Of a DNA stretch of 64,000 bases, positions 28,283-36,563 are shown piece after piece. The stretch is from Methylobacter tundripaludum (GTDB taxonomy: Bacteria > Pseudomonadota > Gammaproteobacteria > Methylococcales > Methylomonadaceae), in contig NZ_PTIY01000005.1 in the NCBI RefSeq assembly GCF_002934365.1, forward strand, positions 124,001 through 188,000, read 5' to 3'. The notes beneath the pieces are model-generated. The model had not been told where the DNA came from. It did not search any database and worked only from the letters and a program-made list of their open reading frames with translations. A program made the translations under genes and the position numbers. Numbering within the stretch: the stretch's first letter is position 1; every line of letters starts with the position of its first letter.

Positions 28283-30808
28283 GTCGTTAACCGCCGTCAC
28301 GGTCACCGTGGAGGCGACGCTGAGGCTGGTGCTGTCCACGCCGCCGTTGCTGGCGCCGCCGGTGTCTTTGATGGAGGTCAGCGTGACCACCCGGTTGGCG
28401 GCCGTGGGATCGTCGCCGCTGTTGCTGTAGGTCAGCGCGTTGACCAGTGTCTGCGCCTGGGCAGCGGTAATGCCGCCCGCCTTGCTGAGGGTCACCGTCG
28501 CGGTGTTCCCCGATAGCGAAACGCCGGCGGTCATGCTGTTGCTGGCGGTAGTCACTGAGTTGCCGTGGGTCAACGCCACGCTGGAACCGTCGATGCTCAG
28601 AATTTCCGCCGCGCCGTCGGTGACGTTGCTGACCGTCAGCACCAGTTGCTCGATGTTGTCGGCCGATTCTACGGCTGAAACCGCCGCACTGCTGAACAGT
28701 GTCGCCGCCGACCCGCCTTCGGTAAAGGTCGGGTTGGACGCTGTCGCGGTCAGCGTCGGCGCGTCGTTGATCGGGGTCAGCGTCACTGTGGAGGCGACGC
28801 TGAGCGTGGTGCTGTCCACGCCGCCGTTGGCGGTGCCGCCGCTATCCTTGATCTGGGTCAGGGTTGCCACCCGCGTCGCGCCCGATGCTGTGGGGTCGTC
28901 GCCGCTGTTGCGGTAGCTGACGCCGTTCACCAGCGTTTGCGCAAGGGTCCTGCTGATGCCCGCAGCTTTGGTGATGGTCACTGTCGCCGTGCCGCCGGTT
29001 ACGCTGACGTTTACCGTCATGGCGTTGGTCGCCGTGGATGCCACCGTCGCTAAATCAGTCAGCGTTATGTCGCTGCCGTCGATGCTCAGCACGTCGGTGG
29101 ACGCTACGTTGCTGACCGTCAGCGTCAGCGAGGTGATGGTCTGGCCATTTTCCACCGTGGAAATCGCCGACCCGCTGAACAGGGTCACTGCCGCCCCGCC
29201 TTCGGTAAAGGTTGGGTTGGCGGCTGTCGCCGTCAGTGTCGGTGCGTCGTTTACCCCCGTGACGTTGATGGTTACCGTGTCGGTGTCGGTGGACGAGCCG
29301 TCCCCTGCGGCGATCGTCAACGTGGAATAGCCGGAACCGAAAGCGTTGGCGATAGGCGTGTATTGGAGCCCGTCAAGCGCGGTATTGATGTCCGTTATTG
29401 TGCCGCTGAAAGTCATCGTTTCGTCGGCGCTACCGTCGCCTGTGGTGAAAGAGAGCCCACCAGTGCCTGCCAATGTCAAACCACCGCTACCGGACGTCAC
29501 CGACAGGGACGTGCTGTCCTGGTCGCTGACGGTGATGGCGTTGCCGTTGCCGGAGGAAAACGTAAGTGTCGTGTCTTCCAGCATCGTCTGGGCGCCGGGT
29601 ACGGTGTTGACGGGCGGTACGGTAGTGATGAAATCGTCAAAGGCATCGGTACTCGAATCAAAATTCACTGCGGTGATGACCAGCGTATCGATGATCGTCG
29701 GAGAGCCGAACGAAACCGATTGAAACCCCGCCGCCGCGCTTGTCGTATCGGTTCCGGCCGTGGAACCGCTCAATTTGCCGGTAAACGTCCAGGCTGCGGA
29801 CTGAGACTTCACCTGTATGCTGGTGAAGCTGAACGCGCCGCTCGCATAGGTGATGGTGATGGTTTCTGTCGTATTTGTATTGGTGGAATTGCTAAACGGC
29901 GTCACGGCGCCCGTGCCGCCCACGCCTAAGCTGCTGTCCCAAGCAAAACTACCGCCATCGCCGCCGCTGAAAGCATAGGTGAAGCCGTTCAGCGTGAAAG
30001 AAGACGGAAACGCGCCTAGACCGGGATCGGTATTGTAATTTTCAGTAAAAAGCAGATAGCCGTAATCCGCAGTTTCTGCGTCCGTCAAGGCGATGGAGGA
30101 TTCAACAACGCCCGTCTGGGTTTCCAGCCGCCAGTCTCCTCCCAGCGCCGCCGACCCGGTGGGGCCGCTGGAAGCCGCCACATCCGCCCCGGTCGCGGAC
30201 GCCAATTCGGAAACAAACGCCGCGCCGCTTGCGCCTGCCCCCACATCGCATCCGTACAGCAATATGTCGCCGTTTTGCGTCAGCGCGCCGCCGATGACGG
30301 CCAGTTCGCCGGAATATTGCTGGAGATTCTCGGAACTCAGAAACGTGGCGCCGAACAGCACCGCCCCGTCGGAACCGTGGGAGACGATGTGAATGGCGTC
30401 GATGCCGCTACGCCCAGCCAGTATTTGCGCCATCTGCGCCAAACCGTCCTGTCCTGCATCCAGTACATACACCTCCGTGCCGGGCTTAACGCCATTCTCC
30501 AGTTGCTGGTAATCGGCCACGTTGTTTTCGATAAAGACAATTTCATTGCGTTGCGGTTCGGCTGCGGGGGGTACAACATCAGCCGCGGCTTGAGCAAGCT
30601 TGGCGGCATCCTGATCAATGACGGCGGTATCTTGCATCAGGGGATCGGAGTCGGTCACGGCATCTGCGGTTGTCTCCGCCGCCGCACCGTCGAACATGAT
30701 GCGCGGCTCCAACATCATCATGGTCCGGCAGGGTTTGATTACTGGAGCTGGCAGGCTTGAATTTATCTTGCCTGTTTTCCATTTGAACAGGTTTTTGATA
30801 AATTTCAT
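27944..30808 (-). CDS. Giant LEPR/DUF4347 surface protein, N-terminal part (upstream of frameshift)
   Basis: The product begins with a basic segment and the LEPRIMFDGAAA motif that marks many large secreted repeat proteins. A DUF4347 domain (HIVSHGSDGAVLFGA, DILLYGCDVGAGASG) follows at about residues 90-250. Then come a beta-rich region and cadherin-like repeats with VNDAPTLTATA junctions. The frame ends abruptly with 14 residues unrelated to the repeat consensus, after GGIT. There, sister repeats read GGITAAQAQTLVN. Removing one C on the coding strand near 27985 restores the repeat and joins it to the 24535-27909 frame. No classical signal peptide is seen; type I-like export is inferred from the LEPR/DUF4347 context. 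Confidence 0.85.
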   Translation of the reverse strand: MKFIKNLFKWKTGKINSSLPAPVIKPCRTMMMLEPRIMFDGAAAETTADAVTDSDPLMQDTAVIDQDAAKLAQAAADVVPPAAEPQRNEIVFIENNVADYQQLENGVKPGTEVYVLDAGQDGLAQMAQILAGRSGIDAIHIVSHGSDGAVLFGATFLSSENLQQYSGELAVIGGALTQNGDILLYGCDVGAGASGAAFVSELASATGADVAASSGPTGSAALGGDWRLETQTGVVESSIALTDAETADYGYLLFTENYNTDPGLGAFPSSFTLNGFTYAFSGGDGGSFAWDSSLGVGGTGAVTPFSNSTNTNTTETITITYASGAFSFTSIQVKSQSAAWTFTGKLSGSTAGTDTTSAAAGFQSVSFGSPTIIDTLVITAVNFDSSTDAFDDFITTVPPVNTVPGAQTMLEDTTLTFSSGNGNAITVSDQDSTSLSVTSGSGGLTLAGTGGLSFTTGDGSADETMTFSGTITDINTALDGLQYTPIANAFGSGYSTLTIAAGDGSSTDTDTVTINVTGVNDAPTLTATAANPTFTEGGAAVTLFSGSAISTVENGQTITSLTLTVSNVASTDVLSIDGSDITLTDLATVASTATNAMTVNVSVTGGTATVTITKAAGISRTLAQTLVNGVSYRNSGDDPTASGATRVATLTQIKDSGGTANGGVDSTTLSVASTVTLTPINDAPTLTATASNPTFTEGGSAATLFSSAAVSAVESADNIEQLVLTVSNVTDGAAEILSIDGSSVALTHGNSVTTASNSMTAGVSLSGNTATVTLSKAGGITAAQAQTLVNALTYSNSGDDPTAANRVVTLTSIKDTGGASNGGVDSTSLSVASTVTVTAVNDTPTLTATAFNPTFTEGGAVVTLFSGAAVSAVESADNIEQLVLTVSNVTDGAAEILSIDGSSVALTHGNSVTTASNSMTAGVSLSGNTATVTLSKAGGITRSSGADAGQRTGL
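28283..28762. repeat. 480-bp intragenic repeat, copy C
   Basis: It is adjacent to copy B and nearly identical to it, with the 480-bp length that keeps the reading frame. It belongs to the N-terminal part of the broken gene. Confidence 0.8.
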
Positions 30809-31210
30809 GTCGGCGCTCTCAAAAATAACAGGCTATCGTAGAGAGCTTGAGTATTTTGCGCGTTGTCAGTGTAATTTAAGGCGGCGCAAGGTGATAGTTG
30901 TGGGGGCTTGATACGCATAGCAAGACCTTAAAGGGAAGAGATAATCTATTTACCCACCTCTAAAATTTCTTTTACTGACACCGGCAAACGCCTGTATTAA
31001 ACCAAATTTATACGCCAAGTCATTTGCGTTATTAGAGGGCTTCTTTGCCCTGAAACGTGTTCCTTGTTTCAGAATACTTGTGAACAGTAGAGGACATAAG
31101 GCAATAAAACAATTCGTGCAAACACTTACTCTAACGGGAAAGACGACTGTTTTGTAGGACGGAAGCCTCTTTGGAAGAGGGATTCCGCCACATGATGAAT
31201 GGATAAAAGG
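30809..31210. other. Intergenic region, 402 bases
   Basis: This stretch lies upstream of the giant surface-protein gene and downstream of prfC. It should contain the promoter of the former, but I cannot identify one. An imperfect hairpin is at 31161-31188. No gene is visible. Confidence 0.6.
31161..31188 (-). terminator. Possible stem-loop after prfC
   Basis: CGGAAGCCTCTT and AAGAGGGATTCCG form an imperfect stem around a 2-3 base loop, 23 bases beyond the prfC stop codon. No T run follows on the minus strand, so termination is uncertain. Confidence 0.35.
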
Positions 31211-32797
31211 CTATAGTTCCCGCGTTGCGCTGAATTTAATGTCCGGCCAGCGCTCTTCGGTCAGTTGCAGGTTGACCCTGCTGTTGGCGACATAAACCAG
31301 GTAACCGCCGCCGTCTTCGGCCAGGTTGTCAAAGGCCTTTTTCTTGAACTCTTCCAGCTTGGCCGGTTTGTCGGAACTGACCCAGCGCACGGTTGAGATA
31401 GGTACGGCATCGTAAACGCATTCGACGTTGTATTCGCTCTTAAGCCTGAAGGCGGTGACGTCAAACTGCAACACACCGACCGCCCCCAGAACAAGGTCGT
31501 TATTCTTTAACGGCCTGAATAACTGGGTCGCGCCCTCTTCGGTCAACTGCACCAGTCCTTTTTGCAGGGCTTTGGCTCTTAACGGGTCTTTTAACACCAC
31601 CCGGCGGAATAATTCCGGCGCAAAATAAGGAATGCCGCCGTATTTAAGCGTTTCGCCCTGGGTAAAGGTGTCCCCGACCTGAATGGTGCCGTGGTTATGC
31701 AGGCCGATGATGTCGCCGGGGTACGCTTCTTCGACGCTTTTACGGCTGTCGGCCTGGAAGGTGATCGCGTTCGCAACCTGGATATTTTTACCGATACGCA
31801 CATGATGAATCTTCATGCCTTTGTCGAATTTGCCGGAACAGACTCTCAAAAAAGCGATCCGGTCCCGATGCGACGGGTCCATGTTGGCCTGCACTTTAAA
31901 TACGAAGCCGGTAAAGTTGGGCTCTTCCGGTAACACCTCGCGCTGCTCGGCCTGCCGAGGTCTGGGCGACGGCGCATATTCGGCGAACGCATCCAGCAAT
32001 TCGATAATCCCGAAGTTGTTAATCGCCGAACCGAAAAAAACCGGCGTCAGCTTGCCCGCCAGATAGTCTTCAAGATCGAATTCATGGCTGGCTCCTTTGA
32101 CCAAATCGATTTCATCCCTGAGTTCCTGGGCCTGATCGTCCAACAACTCATCCAACTTGGGATTATCCAGGCCTTTGATGATTTCGGCCTGGGCAATCTT
32201 GCCGCCATGCTGAGCGCTGAACAGGTGGATTTCATCCTTATACAGATGATAAACACCCTTGAAGCGTTTGCCCATGCCAATAGGCCAGGTCATCGGCGCG
32301 CATTTGATCTTCAGGACGTTTTCAACCTCGTCCATCAATTCGATAGGTTCCCGCCCTTCCCGGTCCAGCTTGTTGATGAAAGTCAGAATCGGCGTGGTAC
32401 GCAGACGGCACACTTCCATCAGGTTGATGGTTCTTTCTTCAACGCCTTTGGCGACGTCGATCACCATCAGCGCGGAATCGACCGCGGTCAAGGTGCGGTA
32501 GGTATCTTCAGAAAAGTCTTCATGGCCTGGGGTATCGAGCAGGTTGATAATGCTGTCCTTATGCTCGAACTGCATCACCGAGGTGGTCACCGAAATACCC
32601 CGTTCCTTTTCCATTTCCATCCAGTCAGAGGTCGCATGACGTGCGGCTTTACGGCCTTTTACCGAACCTGCGAGCTGGATTGCGCCTCCGAACAGCAACA
32701 GTTTTTCGGTCAGTGTGGTTTTACCCGCGTCAGGGTGGGAAATAATTGCGAAGGTTCTACGACGCTTGGTTTCAGAGCTTATTTCAGTAATCGACAT
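31211..32797 (-). CDS. prfC: Peptide chain release factor 3
   Basis: This 528-residue translational GTPase recycles RF1 and RF2 from the ribosome after termination. The GTP-binding motifs are complete: [25 protein letters not shown] and [10 protein letters not shown]. Length and domain order (G domain, then RF3-specific domains 2 and 3) are those of RF3. It stands alone on the minus strand. Confidence 0.97.
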   Translation of the reverse strand: MSITEISSETKRRRTFAIISHPDAGKTTLTEKLLLFGGAIQLAGSVKGRKAARHATSDWMEMEKERGISVTTSVMQFEHKDSIINLLDTPGHEDFSEDTYRTLTAVDSALMVIDVAKGVEERTINLMEVCRLRTTPILTFINKLDREGREPIELMDEVENVLKIKCAPMTWPIGMGKRFKGVYHLYKDEIHLFSAQHGGKIAQAEIIKGLDNPKLDELLDDQAQELRDEIDLVKGASHEFDLEDYLAGKLTPVFFGSAINNFGIIELLDAFAEYAPSPRPRQAEQREVLPEEPNFTGFVFKVQANMDPSHRDRIAFLRVCSGKFDKGMKIHHVRIGKNIQVANAITFQADSRKSVEEAYPGDIIGLHNHGTIQVGDTFTQGETLKYGGIPYFAPELFRRVVLKDPLRAKALQKGLVQLTEEGATQLFRPLKNNDLVLGAVGVLQFDVTAFRLKSEYNVECVYDAVPISTVRWVSSDKPAKLEEFKKKAFDNLAEDGGGYLVYVANSRVNLQLTEERWPDIKFSATREL

Positions 32798-33358
32798 GTT
32801 TTATGCAAAAATAGGTACGCACGGTACACAACTAAATAGAGTACCCATTGATTTAACGGGGACGAACGGATGATTGAAGGCTTCCCTTACCATTGATGTA
32901 AAAAAATCCCGGTGGTGGTCGGCATTACCGGCCTTAAACAGTTAGCCGGACTTTTAAAAAGTCCAGTACTGCTTCACAACTACCTGATTTTACCTAATTT
33001 AAATAAAATAAGTAAGCCTCCGTCTCTTTGAACAAGGCAAAATGCCCCGTCAGATAGAGCAATACATCCCATCATCCCCGGAAATTAAGCGTATTTGACG
33101 ATGTAAGACATTCGTCTTTAGGCGCTAAATTACATTTTAGTTTTTCAAGTTCACAAGCGCTCAAACGGCTCTTGTTTTCCCTGTTGCAGTGACAAAAGAC
33201 AGTTTTAAGATCCTAAATAGCTCAATTGTCTTGCGCATAAAAAGAGTCTATTATCCCCAAAGTTTTGGGACAGGATGTCTTCCAGCCCAATTTTAGTGGC
33301 GGGTAGACCGACTTATCCTGATAATTCATCACCGTTTAATCATCAAATGGAGCCAGAT
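32798..33358. other. Intergenic region upstream of PilZ gene
   Basis: No gene is convincing here. A short palindrome GGACTTTTAAAAAGTCC lies at 32948-32964. The region must hold the divergent promoters of prfC and the PilZ gene. I looked for a cyclic-di-GMP riboswitch because of the PilZ neighbour and did not find its conserved core. Confidence 0.5.
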
Positions 33359-33640
33359 ATGGACGGCAGCGAAGAAAAGCGACGGGCGAAGCGTTACCTT
33401 ACTTCGTGCATCGTCGAGCTTGACTCGGGTACGGGCGTAACACGCAATCTGAGCACTACGGGGGTTTACTTTACGACGGATAAGGCTGTTGAGCCGGGCT
33501 TGATGCTGCGATGCTTCATTCTAATGCAAAAAGCAGGCGGAAATATAACCCGTCTCCGCTGTGAAGGCAGGGTGGTACGCGCCGCCAAATCGGCGGACGG
33601 CTGGGAAGTCGGCCTGCACTTCACAACATTCGATTGGTGA
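33359..33640 (+). CDS. PilZ-domain cyclic-di-GMP receptor
   Basis: The product of about 93 residues is a stand-alone PilZ domain. It has the ligand-binding arginine motif RRAKR near the N-terminus and the downstream NLSTTGVYF strand (consensus D/NxSxxG). It should bind cyclic di-GMP and pass the signal to an unknown partner. The ATG at 33359 has GGAG upstream and puts the RxxxR motif near residue 8. An ATG at 33275 would add 28 residues of low-complexity sequence. It fits the many cyclic-di-GMP enzymes in this window. Confidence 0.85.
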   Translation: MDGSEEKRRAKRYLTSCIVELDSGTGVTRNLSTTGVYFTTDKAVEPGLMLRCFILMQKAGGNITRLRCEGRVVRAAKSADGWEVGLHFTTFDW

Positions 33641-33756
33641 TTGCGTGCAATTACTCCGCCAAACAGGCTATCACTAAAATGTTAACGCGAGCATCTCGCA
33701 GGCATAAGACTTTTTGCTCGCTGCCGTCCAATTGACGGATATTTAAACGAGGTTTT

Positions 33757-34683
33757 GTGAAAACACTTTATTACAATCATCCTGATTTTCTTTTTCATGA
33801 AACAGGCGCCGGGCATCCTGAATGCGCTGACCGGCTCAGAAGCATAGAAAAAGCATTGGCGGCGCCGGAGTTCTCCAGTTTAATCCGGCAATCTCCGCCG
33901 CTCGGTACAGAGCAGCAAATCAGGCTGATTCATCCCCAGTTCCATATTGATGCGATTCATGAGGCTATCCCCGAACAGGGTGAACGCTGCTTGGATCATG
34001 ACACGGTGCTGTCGCCCGGGTCATGGCAAGCCGCCCTTCGTGCGGTTGGCGCTGTTTGCGATGCCGTTGATAAAGTCCTGACCGGCAAAGCCGACACTGC
34101 CTTTTGCGCGGTACGCCCACCTGGTCACCATGCAGAGCCCGCGCTGGCAATGGGATTTTGTCTGTTCAATAATACCGCGATTGCGGCTAATTATGCGCGC
34201 CACCACTATCAACTTGAACGCATCGCGATTGTTGACTTTGATGTCCACCACGGCAACGGTACGCAGGCGGCTTTTTGCAATCAGCCCAATGTGCTCTACG
34301 CGTCCAGCCATGAGATGCCGCATTACCCCGGCACCGGCCATCCCTCAGAAACCGGAGTCGGCAACATTATCAATGTACCGCTGGCTGCGGGCGATTCTGG
34401 CGTTGAGTTCAGGCAAAAATACAGCAGTATTATTTTACCGGCGCTGAGGCGCTTCAAACCTGACTTATTGCTGATTTCAGCCGGCTTTGACGCCCATAAG
34501 GATGACCCGTTAGCCTCCATCATGCTGGTTGAAGAGGATTTCAAATGGGTTACTGAAGAACTGATGTCCATCGCGGACAGCTGCTGCAAAGGCCGGATTA
34601 TTTCCGCGTTAGAAGGCGGCTATAATCTCAAGGCATTAGCGGCCAGTGTTGCGGTTCATGTTAAAGCGCTAATGAACGGCTAG
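33757..34683 (+). CDS. Histone-deacetylase-family hydrolase (AcuC/class II HDAC-like)
   Basis: The 308-residue protein has the zinc hydrolase motifs of the deacetylase superfamily: RPPGHHAEPA (catalytic His pair), DFDVHHGNGTQ (metal ligands), SAGFDAHKDDPL and EGGYN. Bacterial members remove acetyl groups from lysine, polyamines or acetoin-related substrates; the substrate here is unknown. GAGG precedes the GTG start. It is followed on the same strand by the GAF-HD-GYP gene. Confidence 0.92.
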   Translation: MKTLYYNHPDFLFHETGAGHPECADRLRSIEKALAAPEFSSLIRQSPPLGTEQQIRLIHPQFHIDAIHEAIPEQGERCLDHDTVLSPGSWQAALRAVGAVCDAVDKVLTGKADTAFCAVRPPGHHAEPALAMGFCLFNNTAIAANYARHHYQLERIAIVDFDVHHGNGTQAAFCNQPNVLYASSHEMPHYPGTGHPSETGVGNIINVPLAAGDSGVEFRQKYSSIILPALRRFKPDLLLISAGFDAHKDDPLASIMLVEEDFKWVTEELMSIADSCCKGRIISALEGGYNLKALAASVAVHVKALMNG

Positions 34684-34825
34684 CACACTATTACTATGAT
34701 GAGCCTTGTTAGCCGATTTTTATGATCCTTGATCAGCAAGCCGGATAAACGGCAATCTATTTTTGCGTCGTCAACTCACTTGGACTATAGTTCAAAAATA
34801 CTTTCAAAATACCCCTGCACCACAC

Positions 34826-36481
34826 ATGACTACACAAAACATCATCGACCCGGTTGAAAACCCTACCGCTATGGATAACGGTGTCGGCAATGAATTTTCC
34901 TCCGCCATGCAAAAAATCATAGAACAGGTTGAAAAGTTAACCGACATCGGTATTGCGCTTTCCTCCGAAAAAGATACGATGCAGTTACTGGAAAAAATCC
35001 TGGTAGGGGCAAAATCCATTACCCATTCGGATGGCGGAACGATATACCGGGTTGACGGCGATACCATTAAAATAGAAATCATCCGCTCCGACAGCCTGGG
35101 TATTTGCTTGGGGGGCGAAGGCAATGCGATTAACATTCCCAATATCCCTCTGTACGGAGAAAATGGGGAGCCTAATCTTAAGAACGTCGTTTGTTATTCG
35201 TACCACAACAACAAAACCATCAATATCGAAGACGCCTACGACGCGGTAAATTTCGATTTTACCGGCACCAAAGCATTCGACAAGCAAAATAATTACCGTT
35301 CCAAATCTTTCCTTTCCATCCCGCTGACGAATCACCAAGGCGAGATCATCGGCATCCTGCAACTGATTAACGCCCTTGATCCTGTAACCAAAGAGATTAT
35401 CAAGTTCGACTCAGTCTCACAACGCTTTGCCGAAGCATTGGCTTCGCAAGCCGCCACCGTTTTAACCAAGCAGCAGCTCATTACCGAGCTGGAAAACATG
35501 TTCGAATCACTGGTCAAATTAATAGCGACGGCCGTTGACGAGAAATCGCCCTACACGGGCGGGCATTGCCGCCGCGTTCCCGAGTTGACTTCAATGCTGA
35601 CTGAGGCGGCGCATGATACTGACTATGGCTATTTACAGGATTTCAAGCTTAGCGAAGCCGACCGTTACGAACTCACCATCGCGAGTTGGCTGCACGACTG
35701 CGGCAAAATCATCACGCCCGAGCATGTCATTGACAAGGCGACAAAGCTGGAAACCATTTTTGACCGTATCCATTTGCTGGAAACGCGTTTTGAAGTGTTA
35801 AAACGCGATCAGGAAATTGCCTATCTCAAACAGCAGCTTGCTGATCAGCAGGTCAATAAAGCCCCGTCGCCGGAATTGGAACAAAACTTCCAGGCAGGTA
35901 TCAGCCAACTAAACGACGATTTGGCGTTTATCCGCCGCTGCAATACCGGCGGAGAAGCGATGTCGGATGGCGACATTGCCCGTCTTCAGTCGTTACAAAA
36001 GCTTAGATGGTCGTTGAACAATGCCGATGCGCCGTTATTAAGCGATGAAGAGGTTTACAATTTGAGCATATTCAGAGGCACCTTGACCTCGGAAGAACGA
36101 CATATCATCAACAATCATATCAACGTCACCATTTCGATGCTGGAAGCCATTAAATTCCCCAAGCATCTGCAAAACGTCGTTGAAATTGCGGGCGGTCATC
36201 ATGAGCGCATGGACGGCAAAGGCTATCCCAAAGGGCTGAACCGGGAAGAAATGTCGATTCAGGCGCGGGCAATGGCCATAGCGGATGTCTTCGAGGCGTT
36301 GACGGCAAAAGACCGGCCTTATAAAGCAGGAAAAAAGCTTTCCGAAGCCTTATCCATATTGAAGAAAATGAAAGAAGAGCAGCACATTGATCCCGATCTG
36401 TACGATGCCTTTATTGAACAGAAAATCTACAAAAAATATGCTGAAAAATTTCTGGATGACTTCCAAATCGACATCGATTAA
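34826..36481 (+). CDS. GAF-HD-GYP cyclic-di-GMP phosphodiesterase
   Basis: An N-terminal GAF domain (about residues 25-200, ending near SQAATVL) is followed by an HD-GYP domain of unusual length. The HDCGKIITPEHV motif and the GGHHERMDGKGYPKGL signature are separated by a charged insertion of about 120 residues that looks helical. Key HD-GYP residues are present, so hydrolysis of cyclic di-GMP is expected. The ATG at 34826 (MTTQNIIDPVENP) is preferred over an in-frame TTG at 34763. It is cytoplasmic, so the GAF domain would sense an internal small molecule. It leads a plus-strand cluster with the CHASE2 cyclase and the two-partner secretion genes. Confidence 0.9.
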   Translation: MTTQNIIDPVENPTAMDNGVGNEFSSAMQKIIEQVEKLTDIGIALSSEKDTMQLLEKILVGAKSITHSDGGTIYRVDGDTIKIEIIRSDSLGICLGGEGNAINIPNIPLYGENGEPNLKNVVCYSYHNNKTINIEDAYDAVNFDFTGTKAFDKQNNYRSKSFLSIPLTNHQGEIIGILQLINALDPVTKEIIKFDSVSQRFAEALASQAATVLTKQQLITELENMFESLVKLIATAVDEKSPYTGGHCRRVPELTSMLTEAAHDTDYGYLQDFKLSEADRYELTIASWLHDCGKIITPEHVIDKATKLETIFDRIHLLETRFEVLKRDQEIAYLKQQLADQQVNKAPSPELEQNFQAGISQLNDDLAFIRRCNTGGEAMSDGDIARLQSLQKLRWSLNNADAPLLSDEEVYNLSIFRGTLTSEERHIINNHINVTISMLEAIKFPKHLQNVVEIAGGHHERMDGKGYPKGLNREEMSIQARAMAIADVFEALTAKDRPYKAGKKLSEALSILKKMKEEQHIDPDLYDAFIEQKIYKKYAEKFLDDFQIDID

Positions 36482-36494
36482 TAAACAATCTTGC

Positions 36495-36518
36495 AAGGTG
36501 CGCATCACGCACCCTTTT
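36495..36518 (+). terminator. Rho-independent terminator candidate
   Basis: AAGGTGCG and CGCACCCTT pair with one bulge around the loop CATCA and run into TTTT. It lies 14 bases after the stop codon of the GAF-HD-GYP gene and would separate it from the cyclase gene. Confidence 0.5.
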
Positions 36519-36563
36519 CCAAATCTTCAAGATCAATAAAGGCCGCAGCGCCCCCGGCTTCTG

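Noticed and set aside
26495-28916. Long plus-strand frames opposite the surface-protein repeats
   Set aside because: They repeat because the DNA repeats. They are rich in Val/Leu/Ala shadows of the cadherin-like codons, with no domain signature.
30809-31210. Possible regulatory RNA upstream of the giant surface-protein gene
   Set aside because: No conserved structure is visible; only an imperfect hairpin near prfC.
32840-33274. Possible cyclic-di-GMP riboswitch before the PilZ gene
   Set aside because: The conserved GEMM core was not found on either strand.
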